A stretch of DNA of 64,000 nt, taken from NCBI RefSeq assembly GCF_024713975.1, contig NC_091093.1:16799501-16863500 (forward strand). Reading direction: 5' to 3'. Positions 37,231 through 62,600 of this stretch are shown here, in pieces. The notes below the pieces were generated by a model. The model did not search any database. It saw only the letters and a list, made by a program, of their open reading frames with translations, and had not been told where the DNA came from. Source of the stretch: Paralichthys olivaceus (Eukaryota > Chordata > Actinopteri > Pleuronectiformes > Paralichthyidae). How positions within the stretch are numbered: position 1 is the stretch's first letter; each line of letters opens with the position of its first letter. The position numbers were made by a program, and so were the translations under genes.

Positions 37231-37844
37231 GACTTGACCGGCTGCAGCTCGGCCTGTGAAGCCTCACTCAAACCAGAAGATCCAATTTCAACTGTCTGAA
37301 TCCAAAGTGAATTAAAGTGGATCAGAGTTATCGAAGGTCTGAGTGAAGGGAAGAATATTCCCTCCGGTGCAGATGGAATATTTTACGTCCAGCCACTTTA
37401 GTTCCACAATTTTCAGGAGCAGCTTATGTTTCTCTGTTATCACCAGCGTCTGTGTGATGGTGGAGCCACTCAGTCCTCAACCTGTAGTGAAATATAGTTT
37501 GGATATTTTAGACACCTGCACTGGAAAATGACAACTGAAAAAAATGATCTCCAGTCATATTTTTAACATGTTGAAGTCCAATATCCTTGTCTAATGTGTA
37601 ACAGTGGGTTGTTTAGTTTATGGTTTGACATGAAAACCCTGCACTGGTAACCCACGTGTGAACATATAGCAGTTTTGATCATCTGTGGCTCTTTAGAGCA
37701 AAGTTTGGATTGGCCAGTACAATTATTTCTTTTATACCATGCACCTCTCAAGCATGGAAACTAGAACACAGTGACAGTTGGATTTACATTACTGTGCAGG
37801 GCTCTTTCCTGTATCTTATCATTCTTAGTCAGAATTTATTTAAC

Positions 37845-38170
37845 GATACTTGATTCCACATACGGAGCACTGCATGGTCAGGCTCCTGCTTACAACACTG
37901 ACCTGCTCCATATGCACAGTAATCCTAAGTAGGTCATTTAATAGGTCCTCTGATCAGGGCTTACTGGTCGTCTCACGAACCAGATTAAAAATTAAAGGTG
38001 GTAAAATTCTGTCCCTAACTTTATGGATATTTATGTTTTTGTTACTTCAGGCACTGTATTCAACATGACATTCATAACTGTACTAGAGGTTACTTCCTGT
38101 TAAAGGGAAGTTGAGATGCCTAGAGATAATCTATCTCGTGATTTGGTTCTATATCAATAAAACTGACCTG
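37845..38170 (+). mobile_element. Decayed LINE 3' end (5' UTR intron of slc38a7)
   Basis: Carries a SSDQGLLVVSRTRLKIKGG stretch, the C-terminal segment found in fish non-LTR retrotransposons of the Rex/L2 type. The 3' tail is CCTAGAGATAA..TGATTTGG.TCTATAT.AATAAA-like. It is frame-broken and truncated at the 5' end. Confidence 0.6.
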
Positions 38171-38201
38171 AGTTCATTTTTGAGTCATCTAATGAGCGTA
38201 C

Positions 38202-38264
38202 CTTTATCCTTGCAAATCCATGATGCCTGACTTCTCTCCAGCCTGAGCGGTGCACACCAGGGAT
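38202..38264 (-). other. Non-coding 5' exon 2 of slc38a7 with short uORF
   Basis: The exon is flanked by a good acceptor (ct at 38265-38266 on the plus strand) and a GTACGC donor at 38201-38196. It holds ATG GAT TTG CAA GGA TAA, a five-codon upstream frame. It lies between the coding start exon and the promoter-proximal exon. Confidence 0.55.
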
Positions 38265-38539
38265 CTGTAACAGAGACACACACATTCACAGCCAATAGAG
38301 ATATTAACACTAATATAGATGTCTCTCCTTTTAAAAGCCTCGTTGTTCAGTCACTGTGCTGCCAGCAGACACATGTCAAACAATAACTCCACCTCAGTCG
38401 ATCCGGTGTCTCATGAAACCAGAGGAGTGTGACCTCAACACACAGACACCATGAGCTGCTCACTTAAACACATCAGCTCTGAGCCTCCATGTTTCACTTC
38501 ACATTAACGTGACAATAACTTGTGTTGTCCTCTGCTCAC

Positions 38540-38735
38540 CTACAGCAGCACACAGTTAGCAAACACCACACACCTTCCCCAACACAACACACGTCGCTAC
38601 CTCGGGTATTCCCGCCGTGTCCTCGTCTCCGCTCGGAGCAGAAGGTGTGGACCGTGAAGGCAGCAGCTGTGATGTTTTCACACAGAATGACCGAGCAGCT
38701 CAAAATCACAGCAGCTGGGTGAAGCGGCACAGACA
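38540..38735 (-). other. Likely first non-coding exon of slc38a7
   Basis: A strong GTGAGC donor lies at 38539-38534 on the minus strand, in a GC-richer stretch downstream of the CLEAR-like boxes. The 5' boundary is not defined by the sequence. Confidence 0.45.
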
Positions 38736-38757
38736 CACGTGACATCCGTCATGTGAC
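38736..38757 (-). promoter_or_regulatory. CLEAR-like E-box pair at the slc38a7 promoter
   Basis: CACGTGAC (38736-38743) and GTCATGTGAC (38748-38757) lie just upstream of the likely first exon. The first has the CLEAR core; the second is a one-base variant of GTCACGTGAC and a MITF/TFE M-box-type site. SLC38A7 is a lysosomal transporter, so TFEB/TFE3 control is a reasonable inference. Confidence 0.6.
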
Positions 38758-38805
38758 CGGAGAGCTGGGCGTGCCCGTGCCCGTGCGGAACTGTGGGTAG
38801 CGTAG

Positions 38806-38808
<3 letters not shown>

Positions 38809-38880
<72 letters not shown>
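38809..38880. repeat. (GT)n microsatellite
   Basis: About 36 uninterrupted GT units, just upstream of the slc38a7 promoter. Confidence 0.97.
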
Positions 38881-38883
<3 letters not shown>

Positions 38884-41028
38884 CGCCTCCTCATGAGTAC
38901 CAGCACCACTGTTTCACAATACTGCATTACGAATAAGAAATCCCACTGAAGTAGAAGAGTGTCACTGTGAACAAGTGCGTTCAAAATATCCAAGGTTAAA
39001 ATGGACTCAATCCAGAATAATGAACCTCTTTACTGTTAATGGTGTGATGATTATTTTATTCCCCAATTAATCATTACGCCGTTTGTCTTGTAAAAAGTCA
39101 GAAAGTAAAAAGAAACGCCTTCACAGTGACACCCTCACAATGTTTGTCTTTATTTGTTCTGTCTTATGACCTCAGTTATTTAAAAAAAAATGATTTAAAA
39201 TAATCAAATTATAAAGAATTTTCACATTTTAGAAGCTGGGACCATGAAACTTGTTATTTCTTGTGAGAAATGATTAAGATGACCAGAGCAGTTGCCCATT
39301 AATTTTCTGTTAGTTGGTTAATGGTTTTAGCTCTACTTGATATATTGTGGGATATAAAAAATCACTTTTTAAGACTTAATTTAACCCTTGTCTCATTTTC
39401 AAAGTCATGGAGGGTAAAATTAGGTTAAGTACTTCCAACTGGTACTGAAGCTCTTCAGGAAAATCACTTTGTAACATTCCTCCACTGCTTTTTTTACAGG
39501 TGGATTTTGATTTAATTAGGCCACTAAATACAAACTTGGTGCTGCACTGAAACAAGTGAAATTAGGGTTATCTGTTTCACAATCTGTGGGCTCACAGCTG
39601 AGTACTTCCCTGAGGAAACAGTGGGTTGCAAAGTTTCTTACTTGAATGGAAACTCAACAATATATACTCTCATGAAACCCTTAATAGTCATTGATTACCA
39701 GCTGAAACAAAACTATCAATGATTATAGGTTTATAAGATAAGCATTATAACATCTCCTGATGTAAACCCACAGCTATACATACTGTTGTTATGTAAATGA
39801 AACCATCAATCAGAATAAGCAAGTTGCATGGAGAGGAGTGTGAAATGCTGGTTAACTGATGACATTAGGGAAAACAAGGGAAACAAACGCACATTAGAAC
39901 AGGTGATTACTCTATAATAATTTATTGTTTGTTCAATAAGGTACCAATGATCCATTATTATTTCATGACAGAATGCATGGAGGCAAAGTGCCAGACATAT
40001 CAGACGCATGAGCAGTTAGGTGAGAGCACACATTCCTAAATGCCACCTGTGCCATCAGTCTTGATGACGAACAGATTCACTCACAGACAGGTCTCAGTGA
40101 ATGAGCTGGGAGTGCATACTGTACGTGTTGATGAAGAAAAGGGGGCCTTTGGTTCTGGGCTGTGATGGAATATAAAATAACTTATGGTGGAAGTAATTGA
40201 TCACGTCTTTGTACCGAGTTGAACTCTTTAGGCTTGGGGACTAGTTTCAGGGACTGACGAATGACTGCGGCCCTGCAGGTTTTGTGGAAACGTACTGAAT
40301 ACATGGGAGATTGACGGGCACATTCCAAACAGAGATAATAAGGAAACAAAATTGCCAAGTGATTGATTAGTTCAGATGAACTACCACAGATAAGCCTGAA
40401 TAGTGAATTGATTATCTGATTGACAAATGTCTGTAAAGTCAAATGATAAAAACAGAGTGTCAGCCTAATCTTTGAAACTCAAACAGTGCATTGCTGCTTA
40501 TAAAGTGCTACAACTTAACCATTAAAATTAAGAAAAGAAAAAGAACTCTCATTTTTGTAGAGGCTTCCACAAAGTGAGGGAGATCTGACCTTGCATGTAA
40601 AACTAATGCACAGCCTAACGTGACCCCAGTGTTAGTCTCCTGATGTTTTCTAGAGCGTGTGCCCACAGCAGATAACAGTGCACATTCAGGAGGACACTAA
40701 TGCACAGCCAACAGTTGATTCCACATGACAAATACACACAGATGAGACATCAGTTCAATCAGTTACAGGGATATTTCTTTCTTTCTTTTTTTTAACAATT
40801 TGGCAGGGGCAGCCTGTTCAGTGAAATGTTTCGAAAAAAAGAGAGGAAAAAAGCAGTATCTGCTTGAACAGGGACAAGTTGAACTCAAGATGAAATCCAA
40901 TCAAAAGTCTAAGTAAATATTGAGCTCTTTTCTAACGGTGGAATGGAGCAGACAGAGAATAAGTAGCACATGGCTCTCCTCAATAACACCGCTGCTTTGA
41001 TTTTGTAGGTCTTCTAGCACGATCCGCT
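38881..41028. other. Intergenic, slc38a7 5' side to got2 3' end
   Basis: AT-rich, with no coding exon supported. The right part, next to 41028, should include the got2 3' UTR. No strong polyadenylation signal was picked out. Confidence 0.5.
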
Positions 41029-48317
<7,289 letters not shown>

Positions 48318-48400
48318 CGCTGCGCTGCGGAGTCGAGCCTGGAAGGATGTGGACGGATGTGAAGGACAGGGAGGAGCGGAGTGACGCGCCGGGTGCGTGC

Positions 48401-48437
48401 TGACGTCAGAGCAGCACACGACAGCACAGTGACGTCG
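48401..48437 (-). promoter_or_regulatory. CRE sites upstream of got2
   Basis: TGACGTCA at 48401-48408 is a full CRE palindrome about 85 bp upstream of the got2 ATG. TGACGTCG at 48430-48437 is a second, near-consensus site. The surrounding 48050-48420 stretch is CpG-rich, as for a housekeeping promoter. CREB/ATF binding is inferred. Confidence 0.5.
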
Positions 48438-51400
48438 GTGTGGAATAAATCCGTTTTATTTCTGTCTGTGTGTCATTCAATTAGATTCATTCACTTTTGT
48501 TTGATTACTTTTTATTTTATTTTTTACTTTTTCAGTTCGTTGCGTCATTTATTTACTTTATTGGATTTGTACCATCTATCATTTTGTTTGTCATCCGCTC
48601 TCTTGTATTGTGTTGTGCACTGGTTTGTCAGATGGTAAATATAAATATTTGATCATCTTTTTAAAGAAGAAGAATATGTCTTAACTTTTTGTTGCTTGTT
48701 CATTTCAATTCAAAAAGGAGGGAAACAAATCTGAATATGGAAAAAAATATACAACAGTATTTAACACTTTTGTACTCTGAGAAAGTAAATAACCTGCAGT
48801 GACTATTATAAAACACAACCTATTGATATGAAACCTCAGTAAGAAACACAACGTAAACATAAATGTGTGAAATCATTATATCATACGTGTTGTGTTTTCC
48901 ATCTTATGAAATACAAGCAACAAAACTGCTTCTCTTTATATAAAGAGACAAAAGTGCAGCTGTTTTGCAATATGTGATTAAAGTGTAAAATCTGATGTAA
49001 TGTTTATTGTCCCTTTAACAACAGTGATGTTGGAGAAGTAACCTTTGAATATTTGTATATTTACTTTCTGTTTTCAGGTTGCCACCCAATAGATGAGGCA
49101 TTGTTTTTACCTTTAATTATTGCTTATGTAGCTAGAGCCATCTAAGTTTAAAAATTATTTAAAGGTTTTTGAACAGCAAGTCAAACATTGTTCCTAGTTT
49201 GTAGAGACGTTTACAGTCATCCTCTACTGGATGTTTAGTGTCCAAGTGTTCATGTTGTTCAAATGAGAGCAGAAATCATTAACACAACTTTATGGTTATA
49301 GTCACTATTGCACAAATAATGCATATTTCCTGCAGCAGCATTCTGCAGTTACTCAGTTTGTCTGCTTGAGGGCAGTGTTATACAAAAGACATTGCATAAT
49401 TCTTTTCAGCAGCAGCTATTTGCATTCTTATCTGCTTGTGTCTTTATCCAGGTCATCGTGGAAGCTTTTCTAGTCACTGTACTGACCGATTGACCAACAT
49501 GTCCAACAGGACATTACAGGTCCTTTTTAACATATCAGAATGTCTGTGAACATGCTGATTTTTACAGATCTCTGAAAACGTAATGCAAATTGGTTCGTGC
49601 CCAATTGCAGATAAAGAGAGTGTGGTTTTTAACTGAAGCACAATTAAGAGCGACTGTCGCTGATTAACTTTGCCCCTCTGTCTGAGTACAGGTACCTCCA
49701 TCCTTCCACCAGATGGAGACCCTCTCCACATTTCACTGCACACATCTCACCACACATTGCTTCTTGTGCAGCAGCAAATTTTACTTAAAAATGACGTAAA
49801 GACTGAAAATTTTTGTTGGACACATGGTGGTAAATCAAGCTTTAAAACCACATTGCAATTACTGAAATGGTCTCAGCCACTTCAAATGTGGATCACTCTG
49901 TTATATTGTACAATATCCCTCTAGCTTTCTCTTCCTCCTATATCTCAGTATAATGCTCAAGTGTGCTTCTTTTTCTGATGTCCGGGTCATACTGTAACTT
50001 GTGCCATATTAAGTGAAGATGCCAGGCTGGCTTTCACGTTCTGTGTTGTGAGTTTGTGTGAACAGCAGCTTCACTGTCACTCAGTCTGTGCACAAGGATC
50101 CTCGAGGGACATCAGACGCTGGAGCCTGGAAGTGCATGAAACATTTTCCTGCAACTGTGCAAACAGCAGCAGCCTCCACTGGCACACAGGACGGGAAGCG
50201 TTTTTGGCTTGTATGTGGGGCTGCAAGTGTGTGGTGCAGATAGAGAATGGATATTTCCAACAAACCCATCATGTCAGAGAGAACTCAACACATCCAGTGT
50301 TCGAAATAGCCATTTATCCACATTCTCTATTGCTGTGTGCAGTGTTTTCACCTATGTATCCTTATTAGTAAAGGTTGTAGCTGTAGGTTTCTAGCCAGTA
50401 TACGCATGTCTTTGTATAAAATAGTATCAGTCTAACCTCAGAACTGAACTAAAATCATCATGTCCTCAAAACACTTGATGGACACAAAATGGTGACAGTT
50501 ACATATCTGGTGATGAAGAGAAGAAGGAGCTCAAGGACGTGTGGAGCAAACAGCACGCAGCTGAAAGAAGCGTTAAGACGAAAATGCAGCAGAGAAAGAA
50601 TAATGGAAATTGATCAGAGAGAAGTGTCAGTGACTGTAATTCTGACTGACGTTTCACAGCTTAGTTTAACTTCTTATAAACTCCATTGTACAGATATACG
50701 AGTGTGCACAGTATCATTGTTGCTGTTTCTTATCAAATCGACTCCAAAACATATTGAGTTTATTAAGTTTAAGCCTGTTTTTTTGATGCATTTTATTTTC
50801 AAACACATGCAAAACAAATTCAGCACATCTCAAGTCACTGCTTTGTTCTGTGAGGTTAGACTGCTGTGATGATGTGAAGCAGTATTAACAAACCTTCAGA
50901 CACTAGGTTTTAATTCATATTATCACTTATGCTGTGATTCTAAACCAAAAAACTGTTTAATTTGAGTCAAGGGATTTGATTTGCATTCATTGTCTTCTTT
51001 TTTTTGTTTTTGTCTTTTGTGTGCTGAAGGAGGGGGGGGGGGGGGGGGGGGGGGGGCAGAAGAATAAAACAATCATTCTATAATGATAAAAGATTTAAAT
51101 AAAAGATAAATAATTCATCAGGATCATATCTGAGTTATGTGGAAATCCTGAACTGTTTGTTTAGCTCCTTTGGTTCAGCATTGCAGACCTGCTGCCCTGC
51201 AGTGTGTGTTTGTGTTTTATTACAGAGAACATCTGGTGCTTGTGCTGTTTGATTTAACAGGAATAATAAATGCCCACAAAACCAAATTAGTGCAAAGTTG
51301 TTGTAAAGGTGAATGTCTCCATGAATTGTATTTTGTTTTTTCCCCATTGAGACTAATCCAGGGATGACTTGTGTTTTTCTTTTAAACTCAGCACACATGA

Positions 51401-53469
51401 TGCATCCGTACACCTACAGAGTTCATATTTGGACTGTCCCTTTTCAAGTGGAGATTTTGATGTGTCATAGAGTAAAAGCACATATTTTAGAAATAATATA
51501 ACATCTTTTATAAAGTGTTGAAAGTGCTGATTTTTACACATGCCCAAATGATCAATGCAAGATACCAGGACCCTGAAACTGATGCAGCTAAATGGAACGT
51601 ATCCATCTTTAATCGTTTTATTTATACCTGTACTTTTCCTACTGTGACATGTGAAAACATCTATGATGAAAAATACCCATACTGGCATCCGTACTTGTTG
51701 GGGACAAAATTAGAACACCTCTATTAGAACAAAGACATAACTGACCCCAAGTCGACTTCAACATGATCTCAGATCAGTCTCTATGACAGGAAACACGTGT
51801 GAAGCTGTGTGGGCCCATTAAGGACAATTTGTTAATTCTCTAATACCATTTTTTTGTAATTATGCGTTTGATCACACCTCAGGGACATCAAGCTGGAGAT
51901 AAATAATCATAATTAATGTTTTACTTAGAGATACACGGATGATTTATTAAGAATTATGAATTGTACTGTAACAATAGTATGAGCCTGTGTGTGTTAATTT
52001 GAGCAGCAGCATTCTGTAATAACTAGAATCCCACATTTACTGGTATTTTATATTTTATCTCAGTGCTTAATTAGTGCTGCATTATGCTTCATGTATTCTT
52101 TTCCCCTCCAAAGAGTAAGATCCAAAAATATCACTAATATTTTTAGAAAATTTTCTAGGGCAACAGAAATTCCCTAAACAACATCAATATCTTAAAAAAA
52201 AAAGCACAGCAGTGAAAATCTCCCACAGTCTTTATCAAAAACAAAGGAGGATGTGGTGAATAGCAGATAAAGATGATAACAACAAAAGAGGAGCAACATG
52301 GCATCTTTTGAGTCGTGTGCAAAACAAACGACTGTTACCTCCGCAGGGTTTCAGTGCAGTTAGAACCTCAGTGACATTTTAACAGTGATATTATGTCTTA
52401 ATATCTGGGAATCTTTGGGAATGTCGACACAATATCTGCCTCTGAATTCACAACAGTCACATGAAGAAGTAAAGGAAATGTATGTGTGCACAGCTGCACA
52501 CAGGGTAAATAACAGAGGGAATCTCATCTGTCTGTTTTGCTCTCTTGTCTCATTCCTCTCCCTGAATGGGACTGATGTGTGTGAAGGAATCAGAGCGGAT
52601 ATAAGTCTCTTTTCCTGCTCATCAGCAGTTAACAGCTCAGCGCAGTGTTTCACTGTGTGCTCTTGTGTATGTGCTTGTGTGAATTTCTATGACCACATGT
52701 GTAAAACAGTGAACATTGAACATTGGGTGGTGAGCGTAGTATTGTTTTTGTGTGTGTGTGAGGGGGTTTGCTTAAAAGATAGTGAATTAAATGAAATATG
52801 AAAGAGCTGATGATTTATTTATGGAAGGTAGACATAATGCTGAAATATGGGGGGGTGCACTGTGTCCTATAGAAGGACACAGAAAAATATATTATACTGT
52901 TACACTTCATGAGGCAGATTCATTATAGAATATACTTTGTGGGATGAGGCTTAGTCACATTTGGACTTAGAGATATGTTTCAATTATTTAACTGCAAATC
53001 TTTGTTTGCCAAGTTGTATTTTCTCACGTTGGATTGTGGCGGATTTGTAGAGTTGCAGTCATCCTGCTGTTTTTTTGTTGTCCTTGGCCTCTCAGCATGT
53101 CCCACTCTGCTCGCTTCATCTCAAAGTGCCACGGAGGCTTTTCCAGAACTCGCCCCCATGAAAAATGGAGCAGCACAAGCTTTTTCTACTGTTCTTTTTA
53201 CCAGGAGATTAGAAAGTGAAGGTGGAGCACTCTCTAGAGAACGCTCTTGCTCTGGGCATCTGTACCGGAGCTTTAATCTTCACTGGAGCTGCACGATGCT
53301 CTGAGAGGGGAGGAAATATTTTCTTTAACGTGCCGCTGAGAGAAAACTCTAAACAAATGGTTCTCTGTAGAGGCAGTGAAATTACCACCCTGACGTGTAG
53401 CAGAGCATCATTGTGATGGAGATACACCTTTTTCATGTGAAAAAATGGGGCAAACGTTGTCATGGTATA
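48438..53469. other. Intergenic, got2 promoter to calb2 3' end
   Basis: About 5 kb, AT-rich, with no recognised coding exon. It contains a 25-base G run (51032-51056). Open frames of 106-138 residues at 50048-50368, 50489-50869 and 52385-52801 look random: no domain, no conserved motif, Cys-rich from TGTG repeats. Regulatory content cannot be judged by eye. Confidence 0.5.
51032..51056 (+). repeat. Homopolymer G run of 25
   Basis: Uninterrupted (G)25 after AGGAGG-like sequence and a T-rich stretch. It can form a G-quadruplex; its length may be a sequencing or assembly estimate. Confidence 0.85.
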
Positions 53470-53475
53470 TTTATT
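53470..53475 (-). terminator. Candidate polyadenylation signal of calb2
   Basis: AATAAA on the minus strand, about 450 nt past the calb2 stop codon. Confidence 0.35.
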
Positions 53476-53925
53476 CATCTTTCAGTTATATCTTTAATAG
53501 AGCAGTTCAAGCCTTATCAAATAAAATAAGTCCATGTTAAATTTAATAGAAATAAATCAAATAAATACTACAGAACAAAAGTTTCCATTTTAAATTGGGT
53601 GGGAGAAGAAGATATAGATATGACATGAATGCAAAAATACGAATACATATTCAAAACGAAAAGTCAAATAAATAAATAAATATAGTTATACAGTATATTC
53701 CTCTATGGCTATCTCACTATGCATGTAAAGGTGAAAACAAGAAACAAGTCAGAGGGGTACAAAGCTAAAACAGCAGGGTCAGCAGAACGCTTTGTGCTTT
53801 CAGGAGCACTCTAAGTGGTGAAGCGAGGTTAAAGGTCACACATGCACCAGGTTACACCAGGAGGTAGGAAGGAGAAGATGATGAAGAGGGATAGTGGGGT
53901 GGCAGCAGGGTCCTAGGCAAGGAGG

Positions 53926-59237
<5,312 letters not shown>

Positions 59238-61899
59238 CTGTGGCGCAGCGGAGGAGCTAGATTAGTTTGGCACAAATTATGTTATGAAGCTTTAAGTTGT
59301 CTGAAACTTTGTTGACTGTTCAGAGGTTTGATTAAAAAGATTTGGATGAACGATTAAAGGTCACATGGAGGCGGGGGGGTCCGCTCATTTTGAAACCATT
59401 GCCAAACCTTGAATGTTTAGCCCAGCCTCAAGTTCAGTTTGATTGAATCAGAATGCTCCCAGAACCCCTCGGTTGGATTGAATCCAGGGTGCGTATGTGC
59501 TTACAGCTGCGCCTCAATCAGCTCGAGTATTTGCTGTAGTTAGTTTATAGCCCTGAAGTTTGTGTTGAAGGCAAAAACAATTCTGAGGATTCACGTCCTG
59601 TGGGAAGTGTGGAGCACAAAAACTCCAAGATTAACACGTTATTTCCTCTCTACTCGACTGAAAACTTTTAATTGAAAACCTCCTCCTTCCTATATTCACA
59701 TTTGTACATCTGTTGCCAAATTGGTATTTAGCTGTGGAGAGATTGTGAAGACTGAGTGACGTGCAAGAGCATGAAAAAAACACCAGACTGGAGTCCAGTG
59801 TGGTTGTTGGCAGATTAGTGTTTTCTGACTGTGGGCGGTCAGACTGACTCTCACTGGGGCGTTCTATGTCTGGATTTGTCCTCCTCCTGACGGTCACAGC
59901 ACCAGGGATGATTCAATATAATAATTTACATTTTTTCCCCGTTCAAAGTAACAGGACAACATACAGGACACTTTTTAATCATAGAAATGAGTCCCATCTG
60001 TCTGGGATCGGGGGCTGGGGGGTTCATGCCTTCTAACGAACAAAAATAGACATCAATAAAATTGTTATTTCAATTCAGAATAAAACACAGATGTACAGAA
60101 TAAAGTGCAGAGATTCACCCCGCTCCCCTCTTCATCTCTTAATCTCTGATCCTCTCATCTCCTTTCCTTTCTGATGATTTTCTCCCTCACCTCCCCCATC
60201 TCCATCCTTCATCCTCCCCATGCTTCATTTACACATTGTATTTGATAGGTGCTGCGTGTCACCATCTGTGCTCGGTCGAGTCAATGTTCTAGACGAACAT
60301 GAACTACCACAGGGATACAAAGCTCCAGGTGTGGATACGAAGTACGCAGACACAACAAACAAAAGCCAACAAAGCCTCATAGTAACCTGATGTTCAATTT
60401 TACTTTTATTATTCAAAAACTGGTAATAATTATGAATGGATAACCTATTAAAACAAATAATCACATTCTACACCAAACCACTTTCGAGACAACAAGAACT
60501 GGCTAACTGGCACAGTGTCTGTCCTTTGCGTTATTTGCCCCGGAAGTTGCAGCAGAAACAGATATGATGCAATTAAAAGGCGACCAATATGAAACGTTAT
60601 TATTAAAAACATTTTGGATAGTGTAAGTATACAAGTCAACAAAATATTCAACATAATTCTAGTTGTTTTTAGATATTTTAGTGAAGAATTGTTACATATT
60701 AAATCTTTGACAGTTGAGTGAATAAAGGAACATTTACATAAATTAAGAAATAAAATGAAATGAACAACTAGAATCCGCTCTGACTGTCTGGTTATCTTTA
60801 TCTTACAGCACCTGCAGTGCAGAAATCAACACTTGATATTTCACTCAGAGCCAAATATGTCAAACTCATAGTGAGACGAAAGTAAAAGCCTGATGGGGAT
60901 CAGTAAAGTCAGTAGGATTCATCCTCTTGGGACCACGAATGTAAGAGTAAAAGTAAAAACTTGAATCCATCCATTATTTGTTGAGTTATTTCAGTCAACA
61001 TGTCTGTGGAGCAACACTAAAATGAAAATATATTCTAGTAAATTATTCATCTGTGCCTTCATTTTTATGAGATGACTATTAAACTCTCATTACCTCAAAA
61101 CAATTTTTATAAATTTACCCGCAAACGTCCACGGAGAAATGTTTTTTTTTCTTCTTTTTTCTACTTAGTGACCACTGAGGTGCTCAGCAGAGCTCGCTCT
61201 GTGCCGCCTCCTACTTTTTGCTTCCTCCTTGCTTGGCTGGCTCAGCTGGGTCGGCAGAGTGCGGCAAAGTGGTGTGATCAAGTGTGACAAAAATGCATGT
61301 CAGAAAAGGCGCATACACAAGAATGCATGTGACATTTCCATTCCCCTGAAATGGAAAAATGATGGTCACTTTCAACTCACTGCAGTGCAGATAACTACAG
61401 GCCACGTGGCAGAACAAGGAACGGTGCTCTGAGTGGCCCTGAATAAACTCTAGTTGTCCCTTTGTACTGTTACAGCACAGGCTTATGAAATGTTGTAGAA
61501 CCAGAGGTGATGTCCTGCATTTTATTTTAATGTATTAGATATTCTTTCTTATGCAAGTTAGACTCAACAGATATCCTTTAATTAGACTTCATTAAATTAA
61601 AAACTTTTCACCATACTGATGACATTTCCAGTGTCTCTGGTAGAGTCTATTAGATAATTGTATACTCGAATACACACTGTGACGAGAACAGGTGATTAAA
61701 GCAGTACACAGTGTCTCAGGGGGAGAAGAACAAATAACAAGTGAAGAAGTAAAACTGTGTTAAATTCCCCTGGCTTGTAATAAAGCCTACATAAGTAACT
61801 GTGTTCTCACTTCATTGGGACTCACTGCCGGAGTTTAGTTGCTGCACAAATCTCAGCTGCCACATGGAGCGAACCACTGCACACTGAGCAGATGTAGCC

Positions 61900-61942
61900 C
61901 CCTCTCTCTCTCTCTCACTCTCTCTCTCTCGCTCTCTCTCAG
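61900..61942. repeat. (CT)n microsatellite
   Basis: About 40 bp of CT units with three interruptions, in calb2 intron 1. Confidence 0.9.
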
Positions 61943-62269
61943 ATCCCAAACTGGATCACAACTGAACATCGGTCGATGTAAAATCCAGCTGCCTCAAAAC
62001 AACTAGATCACTTAAAGCATGAGTCATTCGTTGTATTCTGTCGAGCATGATGTCAACTTTCTCTTGAATTGTGGAGTTTTTCTGTTTGTCCCAGTTCTCA
62101 CTGCAGCCAGTAGGAGGCCCAGTCCAGTCGGTCGCTGCTGTTCTGCAGCTGTGGTCAGCCTGTTGCTGCCAACACTAGCGAGGAAATAGAAATGACTAAC
62201 AGTCGCTCTCTCTGGCTGAGACAAATGAGGTCTGTTGGTTCATCATCGACTGGAGATAAAGATGGACAG

Positions 62270-62600
62270 AATGACTTCTCCCAAAAATGAAGCCAAAGTG
62301 TCCAAATCGCCACCTGGTGGCTGGCTGCAGTATAGGTTATACATCCTTTCTCTTCTATGTTAGTGGACGGGACATGGAGCCAATTTAAAAGTCGAAGTAA
62401 ATATCCCAAATTTTAGTCATTTTTGATAGATATGTAACTGATGTTTTTTCAAGAGTTAATGTTTTCACTTAGTTTGGTTTTAATTGGTTATTTGATGCTA
62501 TGAAAACGTAGTGAATCATCATGATTGACAGCTGAGTTTGATTTCTGGATAGTGGGAGGAGGTGACACATCTTCATATACAATCCATGTTAGACAGATAT
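62270..62600 (+). repeat. Dispersed repeat family R1, copy C (calb2 intron)
   Basis: The longest copy seen. It holds GAAGCCAAAG, CCACCTGGTGG (62310-62320), GGCTGGCTGCAGTATAGG, TTAGTGGACGGGACATGG, TCATGATTGACAGCTGAG and TAGTGGGAGGAGGTGACA. It joins features found separately in copies A and B, which supports a single family. Confidence 0.7.

Noticed and set aside
38706-38993. Minus-strand frame with poly Thr-His
   Set aside because: Produced by the GT microsatellite at 38809-38880.
50048-50869. Two plus-strand frames of 106 and 126 residues
   Set aside because: No family resemblance and ordinary length for AT-rich random DNA of this size.
52385-52801. 138-residue plus-strand open frame with Cys/Val-rich end
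   Set aside because: The end is driven by TGTG-rich DNA; no motif, no splice context, no neighbour support.
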